DNA of 6,402 nt. Source: an uncultured Streptococcus sp. (lineage in GTDB: Bacteria; Bacillota; Bacilli; Lactobacillales; Aerococcaceae). Under the pieces are notes generated by a model. The model was not told where the DNA came from, did not search any database, and saw nothing but the letters and a program-made list of their open reading frames with translations. The stretch spans positions 1-6,402 of the forward strand of contig CAJZJI010000046.1 in assembly GCA_916049935.1 (NCBI GenBank). Reading direction: 5' to 3'. Position numbers and translations under genes: made by a program. This document shows positions 4,831 to 6,402 of this stretch, piece by piece; position 1 is the first letter of the stretch; each line of letters starts with the position of its first letter.

Positions 4831-6285
4831 ATGAGAGCATTACTTTCAAAAAATCAAAACCGACAAATCGATATTGTCGACTATTTAGTCCAAGCAAACG
4901 GCTGGGTTCATATCGACGAACTCGCAAAAACTTTTAAAGTCTCTACTCGTGCCATCAAAATCGACCTCGCATTTTTACGCGATAAAATCGATGGACTCGA
5001 CATCCTCTTCTCAACGAATGGGGTGCGTATCGAATTACCGGAGAATTTAAGTACCGAAGTCGTCTATCCTTATTATTATTCACATTCTATTTGCTACGAA
5101 ATTCTGGAACAATTATTCTTACACGAAGAAACCACTGTCTCAGAAATGACACAAAAACTATTCATTACGACTTCAACATTGAATCGTTACATTCAGAAAA
5201 TCAATAATAGCTTGAAGAAAAAATTCGATTTCCAAATCTCGAAGAAAAACTTGCAATTTATTGGAAATGAACAAGACATTCGGTTCTTCTTCGTTCAATA
5301 CTTTGCTGAAAAAACTGGCTTCTTCGAATGGCCATTCGACTTTGTAGACGAAGCTTCTCTAGAAAAAATTCTAGTAGACCTCTTCAAGTCTTCGAACTTC
5401 CCACAAAGCTTTGAAGGATACCGTGTCTTCAAGATGATTTTTACGGTTAACTTCTTCCGATCTTATCAAGGGCATTTCGTACAAAACTTCGAAAGCAAAG
5501 ATAAATTCTATGATTACTACAATCAATTAGACGGCCTAGACGAAATCGTAGAGCAATTCGCCAAAGAAACAGGAATCATGGTCACTCCAGAAATTCTGGA
5601 ACAATCCTTCTCCATTTTCTTACAACCGCACTTCTTCCTAACCGTTGAAGAATTCTCAGCCGCTCGTCAGGAAAAAGTTCGTGACCGCCTATCCTTCGAT
5701 ACATTAGTGACGAACATCCAAAGTCTTGAAAAACGTTACGACTTGAAATGCGAAAACTATGATTTACTATTATGGCACTTACACAACACGTCTCAATTAG
5801 AACGGATCGAAGTGCACTCAGACTTCATCTTATTCGATAAGAAGAAACCGTTGATGAACTTCTTCAAGTCGCTTTCGCCTGAGTTCTACAATGATGTTGC
5901 AGCACTTCTTGAAGAGTACCAACAAGAAATCAAGAACGTGAAGCGTCAAAGAAATATCTCGCACTTGATTTACACCTTCTACACGCACTGGGAAGGTCTA
6001 ATTTCTCAACTGCAAGCCAAGCAAGAGAAAATCAAGGTGTTGATTTTGAATGACTTTGACGAGTACTATCCAAAATTCTTGGCATCGTATTTGGAACATA
6101 ACGCGGCGAACCGCTTCGAGTATCATACGTATAATCAGCTTGAAATCTCCTTAGATATTCTAGAAAAATCTGATTATAAGATTATTTTGAGCAACTTTGC
6201 TCTTCCTGAAATTAAAGGCAAAACGGTAATCTGCTCGCATGATTTGAGTATGATTGACCTCGTAAACGAGTTGAATAAACAATAG
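4831..6285 (+). CDS. Mga-family helix-turn-helix transcriptional regulator (PRD/EIIB-like)
   Basis: A 484-residue DNA-binding regulator of the Mga/PRD type, close to the usual 480-530 of the family. The N-terminus holds a first winged-helix region (about 10-70) with helix-turn-helix GWVHIDELAKTFKVSTRAIK (24-43), then the second, Mga-type helix-turn-helix TTVSEMTQKLFITTSTLNRYI (101-121), the tandem arrangement of Mga. Residues about 160-390 are helical and rich in Phe/Tyr, matching the PRD-like part; histidines at 215, 267, 316, 318 and 329 lie there, but whether any is phosphorylated by the PTS cannot be told. From 400 (KIKVLILNDFDEYYPKFLAS) a Rossmann-like EIIB-type domain follows; it has Asn-Asp where true EIIB proteins carry the active Cys, so it probably serves oligomerisation. 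The gene is divergent from livJ with 255 bp between, making it a candidate regulator of that operon; this is inference. Its stop codon lies inside the terminator stem. I give no gene symbol because orthology to mga or atxA is not shown. Confidence 0.85.
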   Translation: MRALLSKNQNRQIDIVDYLVQANGWVHIDELAKTFKVSTRAIKIDLAFLRDKIDGLDILFSTNGVRIELPENLSTEVVYPYYYSHSICYEILEQLFLHEETTVSEMTQKLFITTSTLNRYIQKINNSLKKKFDFQISKKNLQFIGNEQDIRFFFVQYFAEKTGFFEWPFDFVDEASLEKILVDLFKSSNFPQSFEGYRVFKMIFTVNFFRSYQGHFVQNFESKDKFYDYYNQLDGLDEIVEQFAKETGIMVTPEILEQSFSIFLQPHFFLTVEEFSAARQEKVRDRLSFDTLVTNIQSLEKRYDLKCENYDLLLWHLHNTSQLERIEVHSDFILFDKKKPLMNFFKSLSPEFYNDVAALLEEYQQEIKNVKRQRNISHLIYTFYTHWEGLISQLQAKQEKIKVLILNDFDEYYPKFLASYLEHNAANRFEYHTYNQLEISLDILEKSDYKIILSNFALPEIKGKTVICSHDLSMIDLVNELNKQ

Positions 6286-6322
6286 AAAGATGCCCCTGCA
6301 TTGCAGGGGCATCTTTCTGTTG
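6280..6322. terminator. Bidirectional rho-independent terminator after the regulator gene
   Basis: A near-perfect inverted repeat of about 21 base pairs (one G-T pair) centred on T6301. The GC-rich core GATGCCCCTGCA/TGCAGGGGCATC is flanked by an A-rich left arm (AACAATAGAAA) and a T-rich right arm (TTTCTGTT). Either strand therefore gives a strong hairpin followed by a U-rich tail, so it can stop the regulator transcript and any transcript arriving from the right. The TAG stop of the regulator (6283-6285) is part of the stem base. Confidence 0.85.
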
Positions 6323-6337
6323 CATAGCGCTTCTTTT

Positions 6338-6402
6338 GGCTCTTTGTCAAATAGTGTTGATGAAGAATTTTAGGAAGGGATTAAGCGACTAATTGTTGCT
6401 TA
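6338..6402 (-). mobile_element. Possible insertion-sequence terminus (ISL3-like), cut by window edge
   Basis: The stretch starting GGCTCTTTGTCAAATAGTGT at 6338 resembles, from memory, the terminal inverted repeats of ISL3-family elements of lactic acid bacteria; no alignment was possible. On the minus strand an open frame enters from the right edge and ends in KQQLVA followed by TAA at 6383-6381, leaving 43 bp between stop and the presumed tip, a layout typical of the 3' end of an IS with its transposase reading toward this end. The eight bases before the tip (CTTCTTTT, 6330-6337) could be one copy of a target duplication. Only the right-hand continuation could confirm this. It may also be ordinary intergenic DNA. 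Confidence 0.4.

Noticed and set aside
1..6402. Search for CRISPR repeats, tRNA/rRNA genes, toxin-antitoxin or phage genes
   Set aside because: No regularly spaced repeats, no cloverleaf-like or rRNA sequence, and nearly all of the window is accounted for by the liv operon and the regulator.

Overview
The window looks like chromosomal DNA from a low-GC Gram-positive bacterium of the order Lactobacillales. The signs are strong AGGAGG-type ribosome binding sites, a lipoprotein-type solute-binding protein, an Mga-family regulator (a family centred on streptococci, enterococci and their relatives) and moderate AT-richness. A Granulicatella/Carnobacteriaceae-like or streptococcal host is my best guess, but the genus cannot be fixed from the sequence alone.

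Layout. Positions 1-4575 hold a complete set of genes for a branched-chain amino acid ABC importer (HAAT/Liv family), all read leftward on the minus strand. The order of transcription is livJ (binding lipoprotein), livH and livM (permeases), then livG and livF (ATPases). livF lacks only its last few bases at the left edge. The last four genes are tightly packed: livH and livM are adjacent or 9 bp apart, livM and livG overlap by one base (TAATG), and the livG stop directly abuts the livF ATG. A hairpin in the 93-bp livJ-livH gap is a likely partial terminator or mRNA stabiliser, which would keep the binding protein in excess over the membrane complex.

Positions 4576-4830 are a 255-bp AT-rich divergent control region. 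It contains a credible leftward livJ promoter, one or two rightward promoter candidates for the regulator, a weak CodY-box-like dyad and two short inverted repeats sharing GTGT/ACAC arms. Rightward from 4831 lies a 484-residue Mga/PRD-type transcriptional regulator: two N-terminal helix-turn-helix regions, a PRD-like middle and an EIIB-like C-terminus without a phosphorylatable Cys. It ends inside a long, near-perfect inverted repeat that reads as a bidirectional terminator.

The last ~65 bp (6338-6402) resemble the terminal inverted repeat of an insertion sequence, possibly ISL3-type, entering from the right. This is a tentative call.

How it may work together: LivJ captures Leu/Ile/Val (or a related amino acid) at the cell surface, LivHM form the channel and LivGF power it. 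The divergently transcribed Mga-like protein is the obvious candidate local regulator, possibly alongside global CodY control. That link is inferred from position only. I see no CRISPR array, tRNA, rRNA or clearly new multi-gene system; the most interesting element is the pairing of an Mga-type regulator with an amino acid importer and the structured control region between them.
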